From Massiliimalia sp050943535 (GTDB taxonomy: Bacteria; Bacillota; Clostridia; Oscillospirales; Ruminococcaceae): DNA of 46,001 bases. Positions 7,673-16,202 of the stretch are shown piece by piece. Below the pieces are notes generated by a model. It was given only the letters and a program-made list of their open reading frames with translations. It was not told where the DNA came from and did not search any database. The stretch covers positions 1 to 46,001 of the forward strand of contig JBMNPJ010000015.1 in assembly GCA_050943535.1 (NCBI GenBank), in the 5' to 3' direction. Position numbers and translations under genes: made by a program. Position 1 is the stretch's first letter, and each line of letters begins with the position of its first letter.

Positions 7673-9031
7673 TTATTCAAATTCGTATTCCTTCATAGTA
7701 TGGGACACTACGCCGCTTAACGCCAATACACCCAACAGATTTGGAATCACCATTAAGCCGTTAAACATATCCGCCAGATTCCATACTAAGTCTACCTTCA
7801 GCAAAGAACCGGCAAATACAAAAATCATAACCAAAACAGAATATACGGTTACGGCTTTTTGGCCAAACAGATATTTAATGTTGGTTACTCCAAAGAAATA
7901 CCATCCAATAATGGTAGAGAAGGCAAAAAACAACATGCAGATGGCGATAAACACAGAGCCAAACTGTCCAAAGACGCTTTCAAAGCCAGCCTGAGGCAGC
8001 CCTACCCCTTCTAAAACACCGGCATAACCCTGTTCCAGTACTCCGGTGGTCAGCACTACCAAAGCAGTTAAAGTTAAAATCACAAAGGTATCAATAAATA
8101 CACCCATCATTGCAACAACACCCTGTTCACAAGGATGTTTTACCTTTGCCAAAGCATGGGCATGAGGAGTAGAACCCATCCCTGCTTCGTTGGAGAAAAG
8201 TCCCCGTGCAACCCCGAAACGGATTGCCTGCTGAACGCCGATCCCCAGCGCTCCGCCGCCTAAAGCAGATGGAGTAAACGCTCCTACAAAAATCTGACGG
8301 AATGCTTCTGGGATATTCCGATAGTTTACCCCGATGATAATCAGTGCGCCAACGATGTAGAAAAGAGCCATAATCGGAACCATTTTTTCGGTTACAGAAG
8401 CAATTCTCTTTACTCCCCCTACAAAAATAAATCCCGCTACCAAAGCCACAGCAATGCCTACAATCCATGGAGCAATGCCAAACGCATTTTGGAACGCACT
8501 TCCAATAGAATTGGACTGTACCATATTTCCGATGAATCCCAAAGCAATAATAATTAAAACAGAGAATGTGGCAGCCAATACCTTGCCGAATTTTCCTTTA
8601 AATGCTGCCTGAATATAATAAGAAGGTCCTCCTAAAACCTCCCCGTTATGTTCGGTTTTATATTTCTGCGCCAGTGTTGCTTCTCCGAAAATGGTTGCCA
8701 TACCAAAAAAAGCGGACATCCACATCCAGAAAATTGCTCCCGGTCCGCCAGAAATCAGCGCAGTTGCCGCACCAGCCAAATTCCCGGTTCCAACCTGAGC
8801 TGCTACTGCAGTAGCCAGAGACTGGAAAGAACTCATTCCCTTGTGATCCGCTTTGTCCCCCCGCAAAGTCAGTCCGCCAAAGGTACGTTTGCAGGCATCT
8901 TTAAATTTTCGTATCTGCACAAAACGCAGTCTGATGGTAAAGAAAATACCGGTTCCGCAAAGCAAAAACAATAACAAATAATCCCAAAGGACCGTATTCA
9001 CCGCTTTGACCAAACCATTTACAAAATCCAT
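7673..9031 (-). CDS. Alanine/glycine:sodium symporter (AGCS family)
   Basis: A polytopic inner-membrane transporter of 452 residues, of normal length for the AGCS family, which imports alanine or glycine with Na+. Family motifs are visible: GTGNLAGAATALISGGPGA, a region around FGEATLAQKYK, and GLFSNEAGMGSTPHAHA. The ATG at 9031 is preceded by AAAGGAGAG. It has its own promoter (9079-9107) and terminator, so it is monocistronic. The exact amino acid cannot be told from sequence. Confidence 0.9.
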   Translation of the reverse strand: MDFVNGLVKAVNTVLWDYLLLFLLCGTGIFFTIRLRFVQIRKFKDACKRTFGGLTLRGDKADHKGMSSFQSLATAVAAQVGTGNLAGAATALISGGPGAIFWMWMSAFFGMATIFGEATLAQKYKTEHNGEVLGGPSYYIQAAFKGKFGKVLAATFSVLIIIALGFIGNMVQSNSIGSAFQNAFGIAPWIVGIAVALVAGFIFVGGVKRIASVTEKMVPIMALFYIVGALIIIGVNYRNIPEAFRQIFVGAFTPSALGGGALGIGVQQAIRFGVARGLFSNEAGMGSTPHAHALAKVKHPCEQGVVAMMGVFIDTFVILTLTALVVLTTGVLEQGYAGVLEGVGLPQAGFESVFGQFGSVFIAICMLFFAFSTIIGWYFFGVTNIKYLFGQKAVTVYSVLVMIFVFAGSLLKVDLVWNLADMFNGLMVIPNLLGVLALSGVVSHTMKEYEFE

Positions 9032-9078
9032 TTCGTTCTCTCCTTTGTCTTTTTGCTTTTTTTCAAAAGGTTTGTGTT

Positions 9079-9107
9079 ATCATAATCGATGAAACTGGTT
9101 TTGTCAA
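9079..9107 (-). promoter_or_regulatory. Promoter of the AGCS symporter gene
   Basis: On the minus strand TTGACA (9107-9102) and TATGAT (9084-9079) are 17 nt apart. The leader to the ATG is about 40 nt, too short for a glycine riboswitch. Confidence 0.75.
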
Positions 9108-9281
9108 CAAAAACAACAGGTTCTCTGTCAAAAATTGTCATACTGTCCCGTGATAATTTTGTTTTTGTTTTACTTTTATTCACATTTCCTAAATACTTTG
9201 ATGATAATTACCCGTGTGTACTTTTAAGAAAAACATTTTTAGGATGATTTGTTTTCCACACAAATACACTTTTGTCAAATT

Positions 9282-10052
9282 CTACAAAACATCATTTTTT
9301 CCATTCACTGTATATAAATAGGCTTTTCCTCTTTTCCCAATCTGGACAATCAAACCGGCGGATTTATAAACGGAAATCACCCATTGAGCACAGCGGTCGC
9401 TAATCCCTGCGCCTTTTGCCAAATCCTTTACAGTGAATTGGTCCGGAAGGGTTTCCGGAAGCCAAGACAAATAATCCTGTACGGAGCAAAGGCTCACTTC
9501 TTCCAAAAGCCCTAAAGGAATTCGGTCGCACCGAACCGACCCCCGCTTTTTATCCCGGCTCCACCCATTGAGATACCGGTATTCTTCTGTTTCTAAAAAC
9601 AACACCCTAACCGTAAGATTAGGGTGTAAAAGCCACTGACGAATTTGATAAAATTCCCGGAATCCATCATAAAGATTCCCTTTTTTCGGGGAACGGCGCC
9701 GCTTGCTCACTGCTCCGGTTTCCGGATCAATCCAGCACAGCCATTTGATCCGATCCACAGGGTATACCACTGTCACCGGACAAACTTCCAAAAACGCGGG
9801 CAGTTTTTTTCGCAGATTTCCAAAATTGCTGGTCTGGATTTCCACAACTCCGTTTTCTCCCACAATATCCGCTACATATCCCCCCAGCTTTACTTCTTGG
9901 TTTTCTGGATGAGGGTCAAAATAATCTTTCAAAACTGCATGCAAAGTTTTTTCTTTTAATAGGCCAATGCTGTTCCGTTCATAGTCCAGCGAAATCACCT
10001 TTTGGCAGGACATCAAAAAACGTTCCTGATCGCTCAGTGACTGATGAGCCAT
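9282..10052 (-). CDS. Nuclease-fold-like protein with C-terminal winged helix, function unknown
   Basis: A protein of 256 residues. The N-terminal half has a conserved-looking core, KLGGYVADIVGENGVVEIQT, whose D-x(n)-E-x-Q spacing resembles PD-(D/E)XK nuclease cores. This is followed by a basic stretch (SKRRRSPKKGN). The C-terminal part (FTVKDLAKGAGISDRCAQWV through AYLYTVNG) looks like a winged-helix domain. The start overlaps the end of the HAD phosphatase gene by 19 nt, so it is probably the last gene of the prmA-HAD operon. No signal peptide or membrane segment is seen. Activity is unproven: the third core residue is Gln rather than Lys. Confidence 0.6.
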   Translation of the reverse strand: MAHQSLSDQERFLMSCQKVISLDYERNSIGLLKEKTLHAVLKDYFDPHPENQEVKLGGYVADIVGENGVVEIQTSNFGNLRKKLPAFLEVCPVTVVYPVDRIKWLCWIDPETGAVSKRRRSPKKGNLYDGFREFYQIRQWLLHPNLTVRVLFLETEEYRYLNGWSRDKKRGSVRCDRIPLGLLEEVSLCSVQDYLSWLPETLPDQFTVKDLAKGAGISDRCAQWVISVYKSAGLIVQIGKRGKAYLYTVNGKNDVL

Positions 10053-10684
10053 TGTGCTACCTCCTGGGGCGTGTAAACCAGTCCGTCATTGGGGTATTGG
10101 CTTAATTCTTCCTCCCCGCCGAATCCATACAGTACTCCCAAAAAGGAGATCCCCTGTTCTTCGGCGCCTAAGGCATCATATTTCCGGTCTCCCACCAGAA
10201 TGGTGGTTTTGGGGTCTGCATGGGATAATTCCATGGCTCGATGAATCACCTGAGCTTTGGTGTTCAGGCTACCATCCAGCCCACAGCCTACCACATAATC
10301 AAAATATTGATCCACAGAAAAATGTTTTAAAATCCGCTCTACAAATATCTGAGGCTTGGAGGAAGCAATTCCCAGTACTGCGCCTTCCTGTTTCAAAGTA
10401 TGAAGGGTTTCAGCAATCCCCTCATACAGTTCATTTTCAAAAATCCCTGTATCACGGTACCGCTCCCGATATTTTGCCACTGCCCGGTCTGCCTCTTCAC
10501 TGGTCATGTGATAAAATTCCTGAAAACATTCCTTTAAAGGAGGTCCTACAAATGGACGCAGTACATTTAAGTCATCAATCTGGATTCCCTGATCCGCCAG
10601 AGCATAAGCAGCACAGCGGGCAATCCCCAGAAAAGAATCGGTCAGTGTTCCGTCCAAATCAAATAAAATGGTCTGATAGTGCAT
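10034..10684 (-). CDS. HAD-superfamily phosphatase (PGP/PgmB-like)
   Basis: A protein of 216 residues. Motif I is FDLDGTLTDS (Asp nucleophile), motif II is GIASSKPQ, and motifs III/IV lie around VGDRKYDALGAEEQG. The helical cap between motif I and II fits phosphoglycolate phosphatase or beta-phosphoglucomutase-like enzymes that act on small phosphorylated metabolites. It starts 12 nt after prmA and overlaps the nuclease-like gene, so the three form one operon. The substrate cannot be read from sequence. Confidence 0.85.
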   Translation of the reverse strand: MHYQTILFDLDGTLTDSFLGIARCAAYALADQGIQIDDLNVLRPFVGPPLKECFQEFYHMTSEEADRAVAKYRERYRDTGIFENELYEGIAETLHTLKQEGAVLGIASSKPQIFVERILKHFSVDQYFDYVVGCGLDGSLNTKAQVIHRAMELSHADPKTTILVGDRKYDALGAEEQGISFLGVLYGFGGEEELSQYPNDGLVYTPQEVAQWLISH

Positions 10685-10696
10685 TCTGTTCCTCCC

Positions 10697-11647
10697 TTAT
10701 TCTTTCAGTTTTACTACAACAGATACCCAGTCATTTTCCTGGTTTTTTTCTACAATGGTAAGTCCGGCACGGTCCAGTGCACCGAACACATCCTGACACC
10801 GGTCTTCAATAATACCGCTGACAATCAAGACAGTATCTTTATGCATAAATCCTGTAACGGTGTCGCACAAACGGATAATCACGTCTGCTACAATATTGGC
10901 ACAGATTACATCATAAGTACCGTGAATCTTTTCGGTCAAATCACCGCAGTACAGTTCAATCCGGTCACCTACCCCGTTGAGGTCCGCATTTTCCTGAGCG
11001 ATTTTTACCGCCAACTCATCAATATCTACCCCTACTGCCTGGCGGGTGCCTAACAACAGGGCAGTAATGGCCAAAATACCGCTTCCGGTTCCCACATCCA
11101 GCATGGTTGTGTCCGGTGTAATGTATTTTTCCAAAAATGCCATACAAAGTCTAGTGGTTTCATGGGTCCCTGTGCCAAATGCCATTCCCGGATCCAGGGT
11201 CACTTTTACATCCTGTTCCCCCAGTTCACAGTTTTCCCAACAAGGGCAAACCACAATATGCTTGCCTACCCTCACCGGATGATAATATTTTTTCCAGGCA
11301 GTTTCCCAGTCTTCTTCCCGAATATTTTCGCTCTCGAAAGTAAGGCTTCCCAACTCCACCTGGCTGTTCTCCTCCCGAAGTTTGTCAATGCCGCCGCGAA
11401 TTGCCTTGAGCATTTCCATGCCCTGCATATTATCCGGAACATAGAACACCACTGCAGTAGGGCATTCTTTCATCTTCATCAGATCGTCGTCAATATAATC
11501 CCAATGTACAGAAGTATCTTCCAAAAAATCATTGAAATCATTGGCATCCTCAATCATGACACCCCGGATTCCGTGAGAAACCACATAACCGGAAACCACA
11601 CTGATCCCCTGGGTAGTAGTATATAATTTTACCTGTGACCAATCCAT
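10697..11647 (-). CDS. prmA: Ribosomal protein L11 methyltransferase
   Basis: About 316 residues. A substrate-binding N-terminal domain is followed by a Rossmann methyltransferase domain. PrmA-type motifs are present: DPGMAFGTGTHETTRL, then LDVGTGSGILAI (SAM loop) and CANIVADVI. It methylates ribosomal protein L11 using SAM. The frame extends to 11674, but AGAGGA 7 nt upstream of the ATG at 11647 (MDWSQVKLY) fixes the start. It leads an operon with the HAD and nuclease-like genes. Confidence 0.9.
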   Translation of the reverse strand: MDWSQVKLYTTTQGISVVSGYVVSHGIRGVMIEDANDFNDFLEDTSVHWDYIDDDLMKMKECPTAVVFYVPDNMQGMEMLKAIRGGIDKLREENSQVELGSLTFESENIREEDWETAWKKYYHPVRVGKHIVVCPCWENCELGEQDVKVTLDPGMAFGTGTHETTRLCMAFLEKYITPDTTMLDVGTGSGILAITALLLGTRQAVGVDIDELAVKIAQENADLNGVGDRIELYCGDLTEKIHGTYDVICANIVADVIIRLCDTVTGFMHKDTVLIVSGIIEDRCQDVFGALDRAGLTIVEKNQENDWVSVVVKLKE

Positions 11648-11828
11648 AAAACAGTCCTCTTTTCCAAATATCATTCCTTGTTATCATCATACCATAGGAA
11701 CGGCAAAATGAAAAGATACCTTTGCCGCTCCTAACTATTTTTGCTGCAAATGACTTGAAAAGCATGTTAGATAACAAATAGTGTGGTTTTGTAACCCCTA
11801 GTTCTGGATGAACAGAAGTATGTTATGA

Positions 11829-11834
11829 TATAAT
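11829..11834 (+). promoter_or_regulatory. Extended -10 promoter for the small membrane gene
   Basis: TGATATAAT is an extended -10 element about 70 nt before the ATG at 11903. No good -35 hexamer is visible at the right distance, as is common for extended -10 promoters. Confidence 0.5.
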
Positions 11835-11902
11835 TGTGATGTAGAAATTTTCGATCATGAAACAGTCATATAAACTTAAATTCAGCAAAGGAAAGTGATT
11901 GT

Positions 11903-12181
11903 ATGAATTTTTTGATATTTGGAGTAATACCTGTTCTTACGGTGACAATTATTTTCATTGTTAAGAGAAAAATTCTATGGACAGCCCCGTTTATTTCAAT
12001 AGCATTGGCGTTTATCACTTACACCATAGCTTTTGCACCGATATCCATAGTAGAAATATTCAGTAATAACGAGTGGCGAGGATTCTTTTTATTGGCTATA
12101 CTGATGCACCTTGGAATTACAATTATTCTTACTATGATTGCTTATTTCGTAGTATACCTAACGAAACAAAAGCAAAAGTAA
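11903..12181 (+). CDS. Small hypothetical membrane protein
   Basis: A protein of 92 residues with about three membrane segments: residues 3-20, 27-50 and 60-87. It has a lysine-rich C-terminal tail (TKQKQK). The ATG follows a GGAAAG ribosome site. It is richer in AT than its neighbours. I do not recognise a family. It stands alone between divergent prmA and the VOC gene. Confidence 0.6.
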   Translation: MNFLIFGVIPVLTVTIIFIVKRKILWTAPFISIALAFITYTIAFAPISIVEIFSNNEWRGFFLLAILMHLGITIILTMIAYFVVYLTKQKQK

Positions 12182-12290
12182 ACTAATTCTAAAAGATCAC
12201 TGATACACATTAACACTTATCTCATACAGATACTCATTAAATATAAAAAATACTGTTCCTATCCTTAGACTTCAGAAAGGGTGTAACATT

Positions 12291-12692
12291 ATGTTAAATT
12301 CAAGTTCTATTCGTCTAAGAACCGTAGTCGTCGACTGTCCGGATGTCAAAAAAACTGCAGAGTTCTATCAAAAGCTGCTAGGTTGGGAATTTACGGTGCA
12401 AGAACCGGATTGGATTTTAATGCGGGATCCCCAAGGCGGCACAGGACTATCTTTTCAGCAGGAAGAGGATTATCACCCTCCTGTCTGGCCGGAGCAGCCG
12501 GGAAAGCCCACTAAAATGCTTCATTTGGATTTCGCCGTTTCTGATTTAGAAGAAGCGGTACAGCATGCTTTAGACTGCGGCGCCGTACTGGCACCCACCC
12601 AATTTCTGGAGGGAGTCCGGGTATTTTTTGACCCTGCAGGACACCCGTTCTGCCTGTTTTCTGATCCTTCTGTCTTTGCAGAAAATCCATAA
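12291..12692 (+). CDS. VOC-superfamily (glyoxalase/bleomycin resistance-like) protein
   Basis: A cytoplasmic protein of 133 residues with two beta-alpha-beta-beta-beta modules. The first is IRLRTVVVDCPDVKKTAEFY...LLGWEF, and the second begins MLHLDFAVSDLEEAV and ends FFDPAGHPFCLFSDP. This pattern matches glyoxalase-like proteins of the VOC fold. The usual metal ligands are only partly evident, so catalysis is uncertain. AGAAAGGG precedes the ATG, and a terminator follows at 12736-12760. Confidence 0.8.
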   Translation: MLNSSSIRLRTVVVDCPDVKKTAEFYQKLLGWEFTVQEPDWILMRDPQGGTGLSFQQEEDYHPPVWPEQPGKPTKMLHLDFAVSDLEEAVQHALDCGAVLAPTQFLEGVRVFFDPAGHPFCLFSDPSVFAENP

Positions 12693-12735
12693 CATTTTAA
12701 AAGAAAAATTCCGGGTAAGCTGGTATGCACAAATT

Positions 12736-12760
12736 AAAAAGCCGAAAGTTACCGGCTTTT
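12736..12760 (+). terminator. Terminator of the VOC gene
   Basis: AAAAGCCG and CGGCTTTT form a perfect 8-bp stem with an 8-nt loop, 44 nt after the VOC stop. Confidence 0.75.
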
Positions 12761-12791
12761 GCTTATTTCCCCAATCCAGGGCAAATAAGCC

Positions 12792-12820
12792 TTGACTTTC
12801 GTCCTGCTCTGCCTTAAGAT
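12792..12820 (+). promoter_or_regulatory. Promoter of glyS
   Basis: TTGACT (12792-12797) and TAAGAT (12815-12820) are 17 nt apart. The frame could open at this TTG, but it overlaps the -35 box, which supports the downstream ATG. No T-box leader is present. Confidence 0.65.
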
Positions 12821-12878
12821 AGGTATTAACGAACTGATTTTCAGTGAAACCAATATGAAAAACGGAGGTTTTCAGCAG

Positions 12879-14258
12879 ATGATGAAAAACAGCGAAAAAA
12901 CAATGGAAAAAGTGGTTTCTCTGTGTAAAAACAGAGGCTTTGTATATCCGGGCAGCGAAATCTACGGCGGGCTGTCCAACACTTGGGACTACGGTCCTTT
13001 AGGGGTAGAATTTAAAAATAACGTAAAAAAAGCATGGTGGAAAAAATTCGTTCAGGAATCCCGCCACAATGTTGGGATCGATGCAGCACTGTTGATGAAC
13101 CCTCAGGTTTGGGTTGCTTCTGGTCATGTAGGCGGTTTCTCCGACCCTCTCATGGACTGTAAAGAATGTAAAACCCGTCACCGTGCAGACCAGCTGATCG
13201 AAGATCAGACCGGTGTGAATCCTGCCGGCTGGAGCGACCAGCAGATGATGGACTTCATCAAAGAAAAAGGCATTACCTGCCCTAACTGCGGCAAATCCAA
13301 TTTTACCGACATCCGGAAATTCAACCTGATGTTTAAAACATTCCAGGGCGTTACCGAAGATGCAAAAAATGAAATTTATCTTCGTCCGGAAACCGCTCAG
13401 GGTATTTTTGTAAACTTTGCAAACGTACAGCGTACCACCCGTAAAAAACTGCCTTTCGGGATCTGTCAGGTAGGGAAATCCTTCCGTAACGAAATCACTC
13501 CTGGTAACTTTACTTTCCGTACCCGTGAATTTGAACAGATGGAACTGGAATTTTTCTGCAAACCAGGCACCGATCTGGAATGGTTCGAATACTGGAAAAC
13601 TTTCTGTAAAAACTGGCTGTTGAGCCTTGGTATTCATGAAGAAAACATCAAAATGAGAGACCACGAACAGGAAGAACTCTCCCACTATTCTAAAGGCACC
13701 ACCGACATCGAATTTTTGTTCCCATTCGGCTGGGGCGAACTGTGGGGTATTGCTGACCGTACTGACTTTGACTTAAACCGTCACATTGAACACAGCGGCA
13801 AATCCCTGGATTACTTTGATCCAGAAACCAACGAACGCTATGTTCCTTATGTTGTAGAACCTTCTCTGGGTGCTGACCGTGTAGCTCTGGCATTCCTGTG
13901 CGAAGCATATGACGAAGAACAGCTGGATGAAAAAGACACCCGTGTAGTACTGCACCTGCATCCTGCACTGGCACCAATTAAAGCCTGTGTTCTGCCTTTG
14001 TCCAAAAAACTCAGCGACAAAGCACTGGAAGTATATGACCTGCTGGCAAAACACTTTAACGTAGACTTTGACGAAGCTGGTTCTATCGGAAAACGGTACC
14101 GCCGTCAGGACGAAATTGGTACTCCGTTCTGCATTACCTACGACTTCGATTCTCTGGAAGACGGCTGCGTTACTATCCGTGACCGTGACACCATGGAACA
14201 GGAAAGAATTCCAGTGGATCAGCTGGTTCACTACATCCTGCGCAAAATGAACTTCTGA
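12879..14258 (+). CDS. glyS: Glycyl-tRNA synthetase, dimeric (alpha2) class II type
   Basis: About 459 residues. It charges tRNA-Gly with glycine in the cytoplasm. Class II features are clear: PGSEIYGGLSNTWDYGPLG at the N-terminus, a zinc-site-like CKECKTRH...CPNCG, motif 2 around FRNEITPGNFTFRTREFEQ, and RPETAQGIFVNF near residue 169. The anticodon-binding domain is C-terminal. The length fits the eukaryote/archaea-like single-chain enzyme found in many Firmicutes. GGAGG 10 nt before the ATG at 12879 sets the start. Confidence 0.95.
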   Translation: MMKNSEKTMEKVVSLCKNRGFVYPGSEIYGGLSNTWDYGPLGVEFKNNVKKAWWKKFVQESRHNVGIDAALLMNPQVWVASGHVGGFSDPLMDCKECKTRHRADQLIEDQTGVNPAGWSDQQMMDFIKEKGITCPNCGKSNFTDIRKFNLMFKTFQGVTEDAKNEIYLRPETAQGIFVNFANVQRTTRKKLPFGICQVGKSFRNEITPGNFTFRTREFEQMELEFFCKPGTDLEWFEYWKTFCKNWLLSLGIHEENIKMRDHEQEELSHYSKGTTDIEFLFPFGWGELWGIADRTDFDLNRHIEHSGKSLDYFDPETNERYVPYVVEPSLGADRVALAFLCEAYDEEQLDEKDTRVVLHLHPALAPIKACVLPLSKKLSDKALEVYDLLAKHFNVDFDEAGSIGKRYRRQDEIGTPFCITYDFDSLEDGCVTIRDRDTMEQERIPVDQLVHYILRKMNF

Positions 14259-14281
14259 TTTTAAAATACAATCAGTTACAA

Positions 14282-14325
14282 AAAGCCCCGGTTTGGAATG
14301 TTTCATCATTCCAAACCGGGGCTTT
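14282..14325 (+). terminator. Strong terminator shared by convergent glyS and ABC genes
   Basis: AAAGCCCCGGTTTGGAATG pairs with its complement around a 6-nt loop, giving a 19-bp perfect stem. A and T runs flank it, so it can work in both directions. Confidence 0.9.
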
Positions 14326-14354
14326 CTTATAAATCACTAGCAGTTTTAAACACG

Positions 14355-16202
14355 TTATGCCTGAACATGTTCAAACTGGCTGTTATACAGATCATAGTAG
14401 AACCCATGCTGTTTTAAAAGCTGTTCATGATTTCCGGTTTCAATAATATCCCCGTCTTTCATGACCAAAATCAAATCCGCATCCCGAATGGTGGAAAGCC
14501 GATGCGCAATAATAAAGCTGGTTCTGCCTTCCATCAGATGATCCATTGCCTTTTGAATAGAAATTTCTGTTCGGGTATCTACACTGGAGGTTGCTTCGTC
14601 CAAAATCAGAATTTTCGGATCAGACAGAATAGTTCGTGCAATGGTTAAAAGCTGTTTCTGCCCCTGGCTTACATTGCTTGCCTCTTCATTCAAAATGGTA
14701 TCATATCCATCCGGCAGTGTTTTTACAAAATGATGTACCTGAGCTGCTTTCGCCGCTTCCAACACCTGCTCGTCGGTAGCATCCAGTTTTCCGTAACGGA
14801 TATTTTCCCGTATGGTATCGTTGTACAGCCAGGTGTCCTGGAGCACCATACCAAACATTCCCCGCAGTCCGTTTCTGGTAAACTGGCGCACATCATACCC
14901 ATCAACCAGCACTGCCCCTTCGTTTACATCATAAAAACGCATGAGCAGTTTTACCATGGTGGTTTTTCCGGCTCCGGTAGGTCCTACAATCGCTACCTTC
15001 TGCCCTGGCTGAATCACAGCAGAAAAGTCATGGATAATGATTTTATCCGGATTGTATCCAAATTTTACATGAGCAAAGGAAACCTGCCCGCTGACAGATT
15101 CCGGTGCTACTGCTGGATCTGGATCCGGTTCTTCTTCGGATTCTTCCAAAAATTCAAATACTCGTTCAGCTGCTGCCGCAGTCTGCTGCAGTACATTGGA
15201 AATATTGGCAATCTGAGTAATCGGCTGGGTAAACTGACGCACATACTGAATAAACGCCTGGATATCCCCTACCATGATTTTTCCGCCTAAAGTGAGGAAT
15301 CCACCTAAAATACAAATGGCTACATATCCCAGATTTCCCACAAAATTCATGAGAGGCATCATGGTTCCGGATAAAAACTGGCTCTTCCATGCGGAACGGT
15401 AAAGATTTTCGTTGAGCCGATCAAATTCTTCAATGCTGGCGGCTTCTCCGTTAAAAGCCTTGACAATTACATGGGCACCGTACATTTCTTCCACATGACC
15501 GTTGGCAGCACCCAAAAACTGCTGCTGTTTGCGGAACAAAGGCTGGCTGCGTTTTACCACCAAACCTACAATAATTCCGCTGACAGGTAGAATAAAGATG
15601 GCAACCAATGTCATAATGGGACTCACTGAAAGCATCATGATCAAAATCCCGATCAGATTTGTGATGCTGGTAACAATCTGTGATAAACTTTGGTTTAAGG
15701 TTTGGGTTACAGTGTCTACGTCGTTGGTAATTCGGCTGAGCACATCCCCGGACTGTACTTTGTCAAAGTAAGACAAAGGCAGACGGTTTATTTTTTCGCT
15801 CAAATCCCGGCGCATGGAATAACTGATCTTGGTGGAAACACCGCTCATCATCCATCCCTGAATTCCGGCAAACAAAGTACTCAGCAGATACAATCCCAGC
15901 AAAAACAACAGAATCTGACCGATTCTTCCAAAGTCAATTCCACCGGTTCCTGTCAGTTTTGCTACAATCCCGGAGTATAGCTCGTTGGTAGCTTCCCCTA
16001 AAATTTTAGGACCTAAAATATTGAAAATGGTAGCGGCAACTGCAAAAATCAGCCCCACAACGATCATAGGAAGAAATTTTCCCAAATAGCCCAGCAGTTT
16101 TTTCATGGTTCCTTTAAAGTTTTTGGCTTTTTCCCCGGGCATCATGCCGTGAGGACCTCCGGGACCAGGACCCCGCATGGGACGAGAAGCTGGTTTACTC
16201 AT
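14355..16202 (-). CDS. ABC multidrug-type exporter half, canonical NBD
   Basis: A protein of 615 residues with a TM domain fused to an ATPase. Six membrane segments lie at about residues 35-340. The NBD has Walker A GPTGAGKTT, a variant signature NVSQGQKQ, Walker B ILILDEATSSVD with the catalytic Glu, and the switch His in IIAHRLST. It overlaps the preceding ABC gene by 4 nt (ATGA). The two halves almost certainly form a heterodimer like BmrCD or TM287/288, exporting lipophilic compounds. The MarR gene upstream fits drug-responsive control. The substrate is unknown. Confidence 0.92.
   Translation of the reverse strand: MSKPASRPMRGPGPGGPHGMMPGEKAKNFKGTMKKLLGYLGKFLPMIVVGLIFAVAATIFNILGPKILGEATNELYSGIVAKLTGTGGIDFGRIGQILLFLLGLYLLSTLFAGIQGWMMSGVSTKISYSMRRDLSEKINRLPLSYFDKVQSGDVLSRITNDVDTVTQTLNQSLSQIVTSITNLIGILIMMLSVSPIMTLVAIFILPVSGIIVGLVVKRSQPLFRKQQQFLGAANGHVEEMYGAHVIVKAFNGEAASIEEFDRLNENLYRSAWKSQFLSGTMMPLMNFVGNLGYVAICILGGFLTLGGKIMVGDIQAFIQYVRQFTQPITQIANISNVLQQTAAAAERVFEFLEESEEEPDPDPAVAPESVSGQVSFAHVKFGYNPDKIIIHDFSAVIQPGQKVAIVGPTGAGKTTMVKLLMRFYDVNEGAVLVDGYDVRQFTRNGLRGMFGMVLQDTWLYNDTIRENIRYGKLDATDEQVLEAAKAAQVHHFVKTLPDGYDTILNEEASNVSQGQKQLLTIARTILSDPKILILDEATSSVDTRTEISIQKAMDHLMEGRTSFIIAHRLSTIRDADLILVMKDGDIIETGNHEQLLKQHGFYYDLYNSQFEHVQA

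Noticed and set aside
12761..12878. T-box or glycine riboswitch before glyS
   Set aside because: The leader after the promoter is under 60 nt and lacks T-box or glycine aptamer core sequences.
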